DNA of 64,000 nucleotides from Endotrypanum monterogeii (lineage: Eukaryota; Euglenozoa; Kinetoplastea; Trypanosomatida; Trypanosomatidae): positions 1,219,050 to 1,283,049 of the forward strand of contig CM007318.1 in assembly GCA_000333855.2 (NCBI GenBank). The letters are read 5' to 3'. Within the stretch, counting starts at the first letter, position 1, and each line of letters starts with the position of its first letter. The notes beneath the pieces are model-generated. The model searched no databases. It was not told the origin of the DNA and was given only the letters and a program-made list of their open reading frames with translations. Below, piece after piece: positions 31,201 through 40,952 of this stretch. Made by a program: the position numbers and the translations under genes.

Positions 31201-34056
31201 GGGAGGAATGATGACATTCTCAAGGCAATTATGTCTGGATACCCCGGCGGATGGTATGAAGGAGAGCTGACAAATCGGTTATTTTTGAGCGGAGCTTGGC
31301 GTTCATTAGACACCCCGTTAACCCAATATCTCAAAAACATCTTTAGGCTTTTCCATGGTGATAACCTCCAGCGTAACGTATTCTGTAAAGGTTCATTGTC
31401 TGTATCTAATGGTTACGAAAATCCTTTTTCATGTCTGGGGTTTACTTCAGGGCAGGGGTCGGCAGAAATAATCTCCTGCGAGATAGAAAAAATATTCCCT
31501 TCATTATTTGCCAGAGAGGCTCTCCACCAATGGGGAATAGCACCGCTGCACCACATTTTCTCGCTTGGAGACAGGAACTCTTCTAGTGCGACTACATTTG
31601 GCACGAGGAACATTCATCTTGTAGCGATTTTGTTGTCTAGGGGTGCTGGCTGTAATTTTTTTTCATGGGATTTTTCTTCATTACTTCATTTGCTTCAGCT
31701 CTTTGTTAGCACTACTGCGGACGCCCCGCCAGAGTCTGAGCTGAAAGAGTGGCTGCAGCTAAGCTGTTGGCTTTTATTCTACCGGGCTTGTCATTTAAGT
31801 ACGTTGGAAAAAGTTGACACCATACACGTAGCAGAGTCGGGCAGATTATCCCTTTTCGAGGAATTAACAAATATATTTGTGCAACTGTCTAATTTATTTT
31901 TCTGTTCAAATGTAAAAAGCCTTCACGAGGCTGCAGTATACGTGATCCGCTATGCGGTGCGCAACGCTACTATTTTTACAACGGGGGGTATTAGTGAGAG
32001 ATTGTTTTGGCTGGTTGCACAGCACTGCATTGATGAGGTCTGGAATGTAATCGCAACGGAAGTGGTGGCGTCATTGAAAGATCCCAGCATTGTCGTATTT
32101 TTGTGTCGTGCTCATGTAAAAGTCGGCCTTCCGTTTTCTGTTCAGAGGGAGCTACACGCTATCTTCACGCCCCAACTGCTGTCATACGGCAAAAAAGATT
32201 CCCAGTTCGAGGAGGACAGCCTTCGGCTTGTTTTGTGGCTTGTCGGGAATATCCAAAGCAGCGATGCCGCCACTCTTGCTGATGGTGGAGGTTCTTTTTG
32301 CTCGCGTGCTACTGAAGTAACAGACACTACTCATATCGGAGAAATATCGCTTCACAGCTCGGCGCACAAACATTTGTCTGGTACGCACAGCAGGTTTGAC
32401 CGAAGCGATGCGCGTTCTCTCTCTGCAGCTATTCGCCACGTTACAAAGCAGTTGGCGCATAGGGTACTTTCAGATGCTACCGCTGCAACTCCGAGCAGCG
32501 TCCTTGATGCTCTGGGAATATTGAGCAGGCTTGCCCCTTTCGAGTCAGTCGATGCGGGCTGCGCAGCGCCGCTGAGGTTAACTATTGTTACTCTAGCTGA
32601 AGTGTACCACATTGTGCACGATTTTATAACCCTGTTTCCCCTGCTTGATGCTAATGCATCTTTGGATCCTCCGGCACACTGTCTTCAACACCTCCTAGGG
32701 CAGTTGCCGATCGAGAGGCGTTTACAGAATATATCGGATGCATTGTGTCTGAACAGCATAGTTTCACTGTTGACCAAGCTGTTGCAGGGTTGGCTTCGAG
32801 GTGGTGCAGGTATCTCGAGGTCGCCAGCTCAATTGCCATGCGCGCTTGCTTTGTACATTCCGTATCTTTTGCGTTGTGACCTACCATCTTACATCTGCGC
32901 TCTTCAGTGCCTTCATCACTTGTCTATGAGTGGTGTAACTCCTGAGACGGGGGCTATATATACTGTCACCTTGCCGAGGCTCATGGAGGATTTAGTAGAT
33001 GTACAGTGGGGCTCTGACATCGCGGGCTGTTGGTATGGGATACTCTTCAGCGTTGTTGGTTGTGTCCCAGGTGCTCTGCAAGATGGTGGTGGGCAGCTCT
33101 ATTGGCGTATCTGGGAGGGGCTCTGGCGCTGCGCCAGCTCCATGGAATTCAACTGCAGCCAGTACTTTACGAAGCGCGTTCAGCAGTCTGTTCAATGTTT
33201 AATCAAGAAGCTGACTGTCAAGTCTATGGAGTGGGAGCTCTGCCGTCTGGTTGTACTTGATTGCGGTCTGCAGCACCAACAGGTGACCTTGATGCCTTTT
33301 GCAGAATGCGAGTATTTCACCGATTCTAATTTCAGGGTATTCTTTTGGATGGCGCGGGAGCTTCAGAAGCGATCATGGCGCTCGCAGCTGTTGGAGACAC
33401 AGTCGATCTTCGTGTACCACAGCGGTTCCGTACTCGATTCAGATAGCTTTTACTCCCTCCTGTTTGAGTTTGAAAAGGCTGGTGCCCCGCTGTACGAATC
33501 ACCTGAAAGGAGGGATGAGTATTTGACAGGGGAAAATGCTGCTTGTGTTGTCTCTGAACGAGTGCACGATTCCCTTTTCGATACGGCAGACCCTGTACTT
33601 GCTGCTTTGAACCACTTCAATTTTTCTAGTGTAATACAGCGTCGTTCTTTTTTACACGGTCTGCTCAATGTGATGCTGAGGTACTCAAACACCCAGCATC
33701 AAGGTGACGTGGCTACCCCGCCATGGACTGAGGTTTATTTTGACGCTCTTTACGACCGCACATCTTGGTATGACGAGGGCTTATGGACCGCGTGCGCTTT
33801 GGCAGCTGCCACAGTTGGTAAAAAACAACCTAGTTGGTCGCAGGCGGTGCTGATGTCGTTAATTCCAGCCAGCTCAAGTGCTTGGAAACGCGGGTTGTTG
33901 ATGTGCATCGACCAGCATGCCAAGAGCAACAGGGTGCGGCATGAGGCACATCAATTTTTCAGGGACGCATCCGAGCGGCTCTCCGTGCTGCGAAATGCTC
34001 CTCCGCCGTGGAAGCACGAACTCTTGGCTGCGATATTGCTTGTATTCTCTGCGTGA
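28210..34056 (+). CDS. Giant helical-repeat (HEAT/ARM-like) protein, unknown
   Basis: 1948 residues in one uninterrupted frame. The sequence is almost entirely amphipathic helix, with Leu-rich stretches of 30-45 residues throughout, as in HEAT/ARM solenoids. An example is LRAAATIITVTVNENPKGTS and the many FAxLLxxLxxS-like helices. No catalytic motif, signal peptide or clear membrane segment is seen. Large solenoids of this size include THADA/Trm732, focadhesin and importin-type proteins, but I cannot tie it to any of these. The gene is visibly more AT-rich than its neighbours, with many T- or A-ending codons. It is the first gene after the tRNA island. Start ATG 28210 follows a clear acceptor. 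Confidence 0.85.
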   Translation: MSQEEELLEALWCEATQRSLNAATLTHNIGVAVRYLETLWDDKAKRIIGALVILNAAPMHTTMWAALFQQMREADTPTIKVYILKQFSNICWTLPSSQAGNAFRAFVLEVRPLLTNVEVVVNVTFQKSFATIVRSFSSFAEKKLSDELFDAIYQNLKEWKRIDCLRAAATIITVTVNENPKGTSPEELLRQAKYDLECLSFAILLDTLVSAEINPGRVSKPQRIDTYCDELEETMRLILAAPQANEKVIPTCINTYRRLKQLRSSWEPVTAMPFTLFIFDALVQPKVSKLLLCPFLQFLQVTSCTWSQRSTILWQLTSSNDPFVRADVYLALASTARVMEPSDKRLVFADLLERLRLSIDEGCSYTNVAILKFLKMLLSHGHFQPITEEAYLSKLLHLCRRHGMGLLHDVPALLELLNIFHSSHVAPDSLVLFTIELFLISPDRTVARKAFSVLAHFSTKAFLDGGVQANASFTGDLNYFEGVMQMLQEEPLENELLPVIRLHRSRGLAECVFARLATFAGNEVKTHLSCLIVSDAVKEMCAATEEDLCGNDVFKHSVLCLLTQLLLSQNNLSSDAYVSLVQASATCLQGNDRNTCKDIHLLSSLVQHSWSVITNCTTAMFSIFVSKSVSPACRYFCTDSLSQPCYHLILLCRDIALSNEVSFYDSLFHEILLSNAALLTSCILLLRYTPFFLAELLESASCWLECCIVLASCSPKSAFHLLTALLEVAITAMPTRDEGNGDPQSFLMSVARQCNGVLKHVIEMDLISCSREVSNFLLLFVLQDAEKDFFCFQELIANKWTLIGELFLFCERIVFRLQSDSDAEALASMLKVLLALCDSAYCQEITRVIPRCSLIKLLHLLAETPDFAQKRECVHSLSYILAASDASKSVEEQIRSLFSLNNSDRDFFDRVDRFAQLWNANSTEVQSRLRVLLASSLNLEMLVCAAAVDVHCIPKAVQAALRRPAEREVLDVLLLIVSEAKHQTLPPLLLDVRDAVMGRNDDILKAIMSGYPGGWYEGELTNRLFLSGAWRSLDTPLTQYLKNIFRLFHGDNLQRNVFCKGSLSVSNGYENPFSCLGFTSGQGSAEIISCEIEKIFPSLFAREALHQWGIAPLHHIFSLGDRNSSSATTFGTRNIHLVAILLSRGAGCNFFSWDFSSLLHLLQLFVSTTADAPPESELKEWLQLSCWLLFYRACHLSTLEKVDTIHVAESGRLSLFEELTNIFVQLSNLFFCSNVKSLHEAAVYVIRYAVRNATIFTTGGISERLFWLVAQHCIDEVWNVIATEVVASLKDPSIVVFLCRAHVKVGLPFSVQRELHAIFTPQLLSYGKKDSQFEEDSLRLVLWLVGNIQSSDAATLADGGGSFCSRATEVTDTTHIGEISLHSSAHKHLSGTHSRFDRSDARSLSAAIRHVTKQLAHRVLSDATAATPSSVLDALGILSRLAPFESVDAGCAAPLRLTIVTLAEVYHIVHDFITLFPLLDANASLDPPAHCLQHLLGQLPIERRLQNISDALCLNSIVSLLTKLLQGWLRGGAGISRSPAQLPCALALYIPYLLRCDLPSYICALQCLHHLSMSGVTPETGAIYTVTLPRLMEDLVDVQWGSDIAGCWYGILFSVVGCVPGALQDGGGQLYWRIWEGLWRCASSMEFNCSQYFTKRVQQSVQCLIKKLTVKSMEWELCRLVVLDCGLQHQQVTLMPFAECEYFTDSNFRVFFWMARELQKRSWRSQLLETQSIFVYHSGSVLDSDSFYSLLFEFEKAGAPLYESPERRDEYLTGENAACVVSERVHDSLFDTADPVLAALNHFNFSSVIQRRSFLHGLLNVMLRYSNTQHQGDVATPPWTEVYFDALYDRTSWYDEGLWTACALAAATVGKKQPSWSQAVLMSLIPASSSAWKRGLLMCIDQHAKSNRVRHEAHQFFRDASERLSVLRNAPPPWKHELLAAILLVFSA

Positions 34057-34763
34057 CCTGACCAACAGCTGCCAACGAGTCGCTAAAAGCAGAGCTTCGG
34101 CAGTGTGGTTTTGATATAATTATGCGTGAGCTTCCCATCTTTGATGTTGTAAAGGTCACCAATAACTTCCTTCCCCTCTAGAGATGTCAGGCTTACGGTG
34201 TACTTTTTTTTTGCACAAACAAAAAGAAAAGGAATTGTGGGTGCAGAGGACAAGGCTGCCGCGTTCAGGTGAAGCTGCAGCTTTTTTTTTTTCTTGTTAA
34301 ATCTCAGCTACTGCCCAAAAGCGATTTCTTGTGTGCCTACACGGGCGTTCGGAGGATCCATGTCTGCTGCTTGTAGTTCTTAGGTGGTTTGACTCCGCTT
34401 ATGGCTCCAAATACGACGGTGTGCGCTAGTGCATTGTCCTCGCTGCTGCTTCGTCTTCTTCACTACTTTGCACCCATCTTTTTTTTTTTTTTTTGCGTTG
34501 TGTGAGCAACTGTTTGGTTTCGCGTCAAGGATAGCTACTCGCCTCCTCTACGATGAGATGTACCATTACCGTGCGTAATTGTCCTCCACGTACCCGAATA
34601 TCATCACTGAGCTCACTTCATTGTTTATACTATATATTTTTGGTCAACGCACAAACAATCTGCGGCGTAGCCTTTGCGCTCGAAAGCCCTCTCACACTGT
34701 CACAGGGGTACACCAAGAGAGGTCGAGGGGGTCGCACGCTCTTTTCTTGCTGAGGGCTGTACT
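34057..34763. other. Intergenic region
   Basis: About 707 bp. It includes T homopolymers (one of 16 at 34479-34494) and no recognisable gene. The pyrimidine tract near 34445-34494 probably serves trans-splicing of the LicD-like gene. Confidence 0.55.
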
Positions 34764-35444
34764 ATGAAGACGAGTACCAAAATCCAGCAACCACTCGGTG
34801 CTGATGTAGGCGCCGATGCTCAAATCAAATCTTCAGCGCCGTCACCTGAGACGGGCAAGAAATCTTTAGGGTTGATGTGGACACAGATCGGTATGGTGGC
34901 TCTTGTTGCATTTTCTGCATGGATCACCATCTTGTACTGCTCAGGAGTGTACTTTGATCATGAAGCCGAGTTTCACAATGCTTTGGAGTGCTCTGAGCGA
35001 GTGCTGAAAATGTACGAGGAGGATCACTGGTTACTCAACGGAACGCTGCTTGGATCTACCCGACTTGGTCGTCTTGTGCTGTGGGATGCGGATCTGGACT
35101 TCGGGGTGCTGATTTCTTCCCCGGACAGTTTTGACGCGGTCTCTTCTACGTTGGACGAGAAGTGCTTTGGTTACCGTTCTACTGTGAAGAGGGGACCTCA
35201 AAACCCTCAGTTACGAATTTGGCGCAAGTGCTCCACTCGCATCTGTGCCGAGTTTCACGAGACGACCCTCGTCGAGGGTGTGGTAAAGACTGGTGAGGGC
35301 CAATCGAGTGAGTCAAAGCTTTTACCACTGAAACCGTGCACTGTCTCGGGCGTGGATGCAAGGTGTCCCAACAATGCACCTTTTTATCTCTCGCAGGCAT
35401 ACGGGCCAGACTGGCTGACAATTCCCCTCATCAAGCTCTTTTAA
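34764..35444 (+). CDS. LicD/fukutin-like membrane protein
   Basis: 226-residue predicted type II membrane protein. A Ser/Thr-rich cytosolic N-terminus is followed by one transmembrane helix (about 42-63, QIGMVALVAFSAWITILYCS) and a lumenal LicD-like nucleotidyltransferase-fold domain. Its signature GTLLGSTRLGRLVLWDADLD (about 93-112) matches the LicD/FKRP pattern of a Gly-Leu-Leu-Gly turn followed by W-D-x-D-x-D, the metal-binding acidic triad (Asp108, Asp110, Asp112). Family members transfer phospho-linked groups to glycans (phosphocholine, ribitol phosphate). Leishmania surface phosphoglycans make a Golgi phosphotransferase role plausible, but that is inference. The domain is short compared with FKRP. 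ATG 34764 is used; the longer frame starts at a TTG. Confidence 0.72.
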   Translation: MKTSTKIQQPLGADVGADAQIKSSAPSPETGKKSLGLMWTQIGMVALVAFSAWITILYCSGVYFDHEAEFHNALECSERVLKMYEEDHWLLNGTLLGSTRLGRLVLWDADLDFGVLISSPDSFDAVSSTLDEKCFGYRSTVKRGPQNPQLRIWRKCSTRICAEFHETTLVEGVVKTGEGQSSESKLLPLKPCTVSGVDARCPNNAPFYLSQAYGPDWLTIPLIKLF

Positions 35445-36387
35445 AAGTGCCGGCCCCGTGTCTTCTTAGTTTCGGCTCTTCTCACTGCGTCCAAGCGCAT
35501 CTCCTTTTTCACTGCATGGTACGTGCCAGGCTCATGACGAAATGATTGTGCGGGCTGCCCGTTCGCATGCAGGAAGTGCTTGCTACTGCGGTTTGTCGAA
35601 GGAGGAGGCTGCGGTACACAGACGCCTTCTGCATTAATTCGCGCTGTTTCAGCTGGGAATCCCCAGTTGAGTTGTTTGGGAGTCTTGCAGCGGTCGCGGT
35701 AGGTCTTGTGCCGGTCTCCCAGAGGCGACAAGCACGATTTTTTTTTCCTCTCTTTTTCTTACATAGCTTTATGCTCTACCTCTCGCAACCCCTCTCTACT
35801 GCATTCTGCATATCAGGAATGTTTGAGGTGCGCATGCGTGGGTGTGTGGAAGAAAGGGTGTATAGGTACACTTGTGTTCTGTCTGTTTTGCCCGAGCGAC
35901 CTGTCGTGCAGTCTGAAAGCACTGATGCTGGTGCTGAAGCCGGCGGCGCGTGGTCAACCGGTGCGGGGTAAGTCGTCGGACGTCCTTCATACGCAGGTCA
36001 ATCTTCCAGAGGAAAAAAACAAGAATAATCCACTCCTACCAGGACTCAGCGCTCGAGGATGAATTGTTAAGTAGCCAAACAGTCGAGAGGGGCGGTTAGT
36101 TCGTTCCACGTGGGCTATCCGTTGATTGAGACAAGAGGGGCAACGATTTTGTTCTCTTGCTCTCCTTTTATGCAGCCCTTTTGGCAACGCCTTCCACGGG
36201 TAGGACCGTGGTCGCGCGCCCGCTCTCATGGGCGGCGTTTGTGTAAACCAATACAATAGAACTTTTCCCTCTCACTCTTCCTGCATTGGCACTTCTCCAC
36301 AGTGATTTTTTTCCTTCCTTTGGTCCTTCAACAACTTGCTACCTACACATACCCCTCCTTAGCCCAACAAGTGGGCGCTCCACAGGA
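35445..36387. other. Intergenic region
   Basis: About 940 bp between the LicD-like and PDCD2L-like genes. No gene is supported. The acceptor for the next gene is probably at 36301-36302. Confidence 0.55.
36301..36302 (+). promoter_or_regulatory. Predicted spliced-leader acceptor for PDCD2L-like gene
   Basis: A T/C-rich tract (36262-36300) ends in TCCACAG, 86 nt before ATG 36388. A second usable AG lies at 36384-36385. Confidence 0.5.
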
Positions 36388-37602
36388 ATGAGTTGCGTCG
36401 ATTTATCTCCTGTGTGGATTGGGACGCCTCAACGCGGAGTGACGCAGGACGACGTCTCGGACCCCTACACCTCCAAGGTCGGTGGCCAAGCGGTGTACTT
36501 TCGTGTTGGCGCAGGCGAAGCAGAGCAGCAGTCTACTGGCGTGCTAAGCAAGTACTTTCAGTGCCCACAGTGCAAGTCCACTGCTCAGGTCTCGCTCCTT
36601 TGCCAGGTGTACGCCCCTCTCGAGGTCTACGATCGAGTGCTGTACGTTCTCACGTGTGCCTCCTGCCCGAATCGATCGGGGACAGCGGTATCTCCCCAAG
36701 GAGGCTCATCTGTGCCCGCGCTGACCTTCGGTACCAGCAAGAGGAGCAATCCTTCGGCTGCCGCAGTTGCTAAGTCCGCCACCAGCTTCTGCTTTGCCCT
36801 GCGAAGCCAAAATTTTAGCCGCGAGTACTTTGCTGAGATACAGAAAAAGCTTCGCGCGGAGGCCGAGAGGAATAAGGAGGAAAAGAAGGAGCCGCTGTTT
36901 GGTGCTGGCGACGACGACTGGGGCGACGGCGCGGATGACTCGAATACGGAGGACAGCGCGGTGGAGGAGCCAGAGTCGTCGCTACCGTCTCTGAGCACGG
37001 GCTTCGCCGTGACAGGCGACTCAGGAGAGCGTCTACTGAAAGAGCAGCTCACATTTCCGATAGCACCACGGGGTATGGCCGCGCCATTAAAAGGTGTTTT
37101 GTACACGAGTGGTCTTCCGCTTGATCTGTATGAGGAGCCTTTACCCAAACGGAAGAAGGAGCTTTCGATTGAGGAGCAGCTGGCTGCCGCGGAGTCCCTG
37201 TACGGTCGTAAAGCTGAGCTGGATACAAGTGGCTTCGAAGAAGATGACGAGTCTCCAGCGGAGACTCGTGTGCGTGAGTACATGGAGAAGATGGAACAGA
37301 TTCCATCTCAATGTGTGCGATGGTGCCCCGGCGGCGCACCACTTCGGACGTCCACAATTCCTATTGGTGTTAATGGAGGTTCATCACCACCACCGTGCCC
37401 CTCGTGTGGGGCTTCTCGCCAGTTCGAGATGCAGCTTACTGCTCCAGTTGTTTATTATCTCACCAAAGACATTGGCGAGGTGAAGAACACTGCGCTCCAC
37501 TTCAGTAATGTTCTCGTGTATACTTGCAGTCGTAATTGCTACAGCGAGGATGCTCACCTTCCTTACCTACCTGAGTACGTTGTCGTAGAGGATGAGCTCT
37601 AA
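36388..37602 (+). CDS. PDCD2/TSR4-like protein
   Basis: 404-residue member of the PDCD2 family (PDCD2L/yeast Tsr4 type). The N-terminal motif VWIGTPQRGVT corresponds to the family's conserved V-x-L-G-x-x opening. A Cys pair follows (FQCPQCKS, about 64-71), then VLYVLTCASCPNR (about 92-104). The C-terminal PDCD2_C domain contains RWCPGGAPL, CPSCGASRQFEMQ and VYTCSRNCYS. An acidic linker (about 175-215) separates the halves. Tsr4/PDCD2 proteins act as dedicated cytoplasmic chaperones for ribosomal protein uS5 (Rps2) in 40S assembly, so the same role is likely here. No MYND finger is visible, which favours the PDCD2L subgroup. Confidence 0.88.
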   Translation: MSCVDLSPVWIGTPQRGVTQDDVSDPYTSKVGGQAVYFRVGAGEAEQQSTGVLSKYFQCPQCKSTAQVSLLCQVYAPLEVYDRVLYVLTCASCPNRSGTAVSPQGGSSVPALTFGTSKRSNPSAAAVAKSATSFCFALRSQNFSREYFAEIQKKLRAEAERNKEEKKEPLFGAGDDDWGDGADDSNTEDSAVEEPESSLPSLSTGFAVTGDSGERLLKEQLTFPIAPRGMAAPLKGVLYTSGLPLDLYEEPLPKRKKELSIEEQLAAAESLYGRKAELDTSGFEEDDESPAETRVREYMEKMEQIPSQCVRWCPGGAPLRTSTIPIGVNGGSSPPPCPSCGASRQFEMQLTAPVVYYLTKDIGEVKNTALHFSNVLVYTCSRNCYSEDAHLPYLPEYVVVEDEL

Positions 37603-38182
37603 CTGCGTAAATAAATATTCACATGCGCGCCGTTTGCACCGACTAAGTTCTGAATAAGGGATAAATCCAGAAAAAAAAAATGCGTTGTCCAAGAAAGAAA
37701 AAAAAACGATCTCGCGAGCAGCTTCGGCGTCTGCGCGTGTGTGTGGAGGGTGTCCATTCCCCCCCCCCCCTCCCCCCCAATGAAAAGGGGACAGCTTTTT
37801 GAGTCGAGGTGCGGTGGTGAATGCTCACGCTGTTGTTTTACTGCCACGATGGGGTACCGTGGTCGCGAATTCTTCCACTTTTGCTCGCTGCTTCCAGCTG
37901 AGGACGAATATTTTCGCTTCAGCTGCATCCTGCTCCTGCAAATCCCCCCTCTTCTCCGGGTCTTCCCTTTCTCAAAGCCTTTTCTATGTTGCTGACACAG
38001 AGCAGGCCTTGGAGTTTAGTAGCCCAAGTATATATCCGCCGTTTGCACGCTTTTTTTTACCCCTGCAGCGTCAATTTTTTTTTTTTTGCAGACTGGGACG
38101 TCCCAACCTTATTTTTCTCACACACACACACACACACACAGTGTGAATGTGCTAGACGCCAACGTCAAAAGTTGTTTTTGTC
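37603..38182. other. Intergenic region
   Basis: About 580 bp. It has C-rich (37759-37778) and T-rich runs and a (CA)n run (about 38121-38140). The ankyrin gene acceptor is at 38090-38091. Confidence 0.6.
38090..38091 (+). promoter_or_regulatory. Predicted spliced-leader acceptor for ankyrin gene
   Basis: A T14 tract ends in GCAG. The resulting leader is about 91 nt and contains the CA repeat at 38121-38140. Confidence 0.55.
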
Positions 38183-39208
38183 ATGTCATTCGAGGACGTT
38201 ATTTTGAGCAACAGTGTCTCAGGGGTGAGGACGTTTTTCAATGCGGCCCCCAAGAACGCCGTCAACGCCGTGAACGGGCAGGGCTACGTCCCTCTGTTCT
38301 TTGCGTCCATGAAGCGGTCCGTATCTCTGAAGGTGATCGATGAACTGTTGAAGCTAGGCGCTACGGTGGACCTCAAGGGCACAGACGAAGAGACACCTTT
38401 GTACATAAGCGTCTACAATCGCCGCTTGGAGGTGGTGAAGCATCTCCTTTCCCACAAGGCAGACGTAAATGCGGTGAATGGACCCCATAAAGAGACTGCT
38501 TTGCATCTAGCGGCAAGATGTGGGTATGCCGATATCCTCCCCTGTCTATTGAGCGCCAGGGCAGACGTGAATGCTTTTAACGTGATACGAGAAACCCCTT
38601 TGTATACGGCAGCAGAGGCCGGACACCACGATACTGTTTACCAGCTGCTAGAAGCCGGTGCGAACGCTTCCCTCGCAAACGCAGATGGTAAGACACCGCT
38701 CTACATCGCCTCTGAAAAGGGGCACAAGCACGTCGTCGTGCTCTTGAAGGCTTCGCGGACTGACTTGAAGCACGCGAAGTCAATGGCTGACTCCGAGTGG
38801 CAACTACGTCCACGATCGGTGATGTCGTCTGACCAGATCCTGGACAAGGCTCTGACTGACCAGAATTTTATGGAAGAGTTGCGTCGACGCGCTTCTGCAG
38901 TGGAGCCGGCGCCAGTGGCAAAGCCTATGGAGGTGGTGGAGATCAAAGTGCCTGTGCCCAAAGTACGCATGCACAACCCTCTCACGGGGGAGTCGTATGG
39001 TCCTTGCCGTAGTCTGGAGGAGGTGGGTTATGATTTACCGCCACCAATTCCACAGGAGCTGCAGAATCGACCACCCGCGAGGCTGCCGCGTATAGGGGGG
39101 ACGTCTATGGTGGTTGGCACCGGCACCGAGGAGGGTGGTCGCGAACCGATTCGCGTCGATTCAATCACCGGGGACGATGTCCAATACCACCCGCCCCCCA
39201 AGAAGTAG
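38183..39208 (+). CDS. Ankyrin-repeat protein
   Basis: 341-residue protein with about five ankyrin repeats over residues 30-195. The typical hairpin motifs are GYVPLFFASM, EETPLYISVYNRRLEVVKHLL, KETALHLAARCGYADILPCLL, RETPLYTAAEAGHHDTVYQLL and GKTPLYIASEKGHKHVVVLL. The C-terminal 140 residues are Pro- and charge-rich, without a recognised domain. They include a short segment (RMHNPLTGESYGPCRSLEEV) of unknown role. No signal or membrane sequence is seen. Ankyrin arrays mediate binding; the partner is unknown. Confidence 0.9.
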   Translation: MSFEDVILSNSVSGVRTFFNAAPKNAVNAVNGQGYVPLFFASMKRSVSLKVIDELLKLGATVDLKGTDEETPLYISVYNRRLEVVKHLLSHKADVNAVNGPHKETALHLAARCGYADILPCLLSARADVNAFNVIRETPLYTAAEAGHHDTVYQLLEAGANASLANADGKTPLYIASEKGHKHVVVLLKASRTDLKHAKSMADSEWQLRPRSVMSSDQILDKALTDQNFMEELRRRASAVEPAPVAKPMEVVEIKVPVPKVRMHNPLTGESYGPCRSLEEVGYDLPPPIPQELQNRPPARLPRIGGTSMVVGTGTEEGGREPIRVDSITGDDVQYHPPPKK

Positions 39209-40087
39209 ACAACTCCACTTGCCCACCCGCTTGTGTCATCAGTGGGGCTTGCGGTGCTTTTGAAGCATCCCTCTCAGAGCCTCGTTTTGAAGACCTCTTC
39301 TTTCTTTCTGTTTTCTTTCCGAGCTTCACTAGTGCGTGTACATAATCCCACGGACCCGACCTGGTGTCAGTGTTTATCCCCTTTGCACTCCCCAGATTTC
39401 TTGCTTCTAGGGAGCGAGCAGGGGGAGGGAGAGGGGTTTATCTCCATCTTTGTTGGGAAACATCAAATTTTGTCTGTCTCTCGCTCCTCTCGTACGGAAT
39501 CCTGTGTGCTGAACGCCTGTGGAATAGAGAACTCTAGAGTGACGTAGACGCTTTCAATGCCCACGCTGACTGCCGTTGGAGAGTGGCTTCCTGCTGTGGG
39601 GGTACCTTTGAGCTTGCTGTGGAGTTCACCAGACAAGAGGTTACATCCAAGATAGCTGGAGTATGTGAGAGGTCCGCAGTCTCCCGGATGTGGACCCTTT
39701 GATCTGTTTGGTGGGGGAGCTACATATGCCAGGGCTTGTGGAGGGAGTCGCGAGCGTTATATCTCCTCTTCGTCCCTGGGCTTGCCCAAAGCCTGTCTCA
39801 CTAGGGGTTGGGTTCGGGAGAAACGAAGGGAGCCTACAGTACCATGTCATCTGGATCATTATTTTCCCCCAGAGGTACGCTAGGCTGGGCGGATGGCCTC
39901 GCTTCAGCTACTGCGGATTATTATAGTGTCGTGCCAGTGATGCTTGCTTTGCTTCAGACCTCTCTGCTTCTCTTCTGTGCAAACGATGAACTTGTACCTT
40001 GTTGTCCTCACATCCATGTTGCCAAACGCAATCGGGTATTTCCACACGAATATACATACCGACGTGCATCTCTCTCCCCCCTCATTT

Positions 40088-40088
40088 G

Positions 40089-40116
<28 letters not shown>
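40088..40116. repeat. (TA)n microsatellite
   Basis: About 14 TA units in the long spacer between the ankyrin and coiled-coil genes. Confidence 0.95.
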
Positions 40117-40119
<3 letters not shown>

Positions 40120-40931
40120 CAAGCAAACAAACAAGTCTACTCGTAATCCCTGGTACACATTTCCTTTACGATCTCTATGTGGGGAAGAAGAGCTTGGGAC
40201 AAGGCATACACACACATACACACAGACAGACAAGCGAAGAAACACACTATCGAGATTTTACTTCTCTACCGAACGGTCACAGCGACGGCACCAGGCAGGT
40301 TAGTGTTTACTGCCTCCCTCTACCCGGCATCGCTGATTCCGAATCGAAGGTGCGCTCTTTCCCCTTTTCTCTCTGTTATCAAACCGTTATCACCGCCGAG
40401 TTGTAGGCTGGTGGAGGGAGATCGACAGCAGGAGGACGCTGGTCAGTACGGTGTCGCTGGGGAGATAAATATTTCTCTCAATTAGATCATTTCACCCCCC
40501 TTCTATCTGTCACCCTCGCAGTCGTTGTTTTTGTACTTTCCTGTGTCTAAGCACACAAAGGGGTTGCTTCCGTGCTTTCTGTTTTCGAAAGAAAAAATCA
40601 TTTATCATTCATCACCCATATATCCTTCTTGATTACATCTGTGTGTGTGGGGGTGTGCGCGTGTGTTTCTATTCGTGTTTTTCTTCTCATTTTTCACTTT
40701 GTTAACTAATCCCCTTATTCGCTCCTGTTGCTTGTGCTTTGCCGTCCTCTTCGTACGCAGTTCTCGTTTTCGTACTCAAAACATTTTTATTAGTCGAAGG
40801 CGAGTGACATCCAGCTGCGAAATCTCTCTCCTGTTGTAAGGGTATATCTATATCTATATATCTATTCCCCTCTTTTTTCTTGAAGTTTCACGTGTTGCTC
40901 GCCGTTCCTCTGTTTTCCAAGAACTTATCAC

Positions 40932-40933
40932 AG
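40932..40933 (+). promoter_or_regulatory. Predicted spliced-leader acceptor for coiled-coil gene
   Basis: AG in ATCACAG after a T/C-rich stretch (about 40866-40918), 20 nt before ATG 40953. A second AG (40946-40947) is also possible. Confidence 0.5.
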
Positions 40934-40952
40934 ATAAGTCACCCCAGCTCTC

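Larger units (their letters stand above)
39209..40952. other. Intergenic region
   Basis: About 1.74 kb without a supportable gene. It contains a (TA)n tract (40088-40116), a CACACA-rich patch (40206-40225), GT-rich sequence (about 40640-40665) and a pyrimidine-rich run before the coiled-coil gene (acceptor at 40932-40933). Open frames here are short and not coding-like. Confidence 0.6.
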
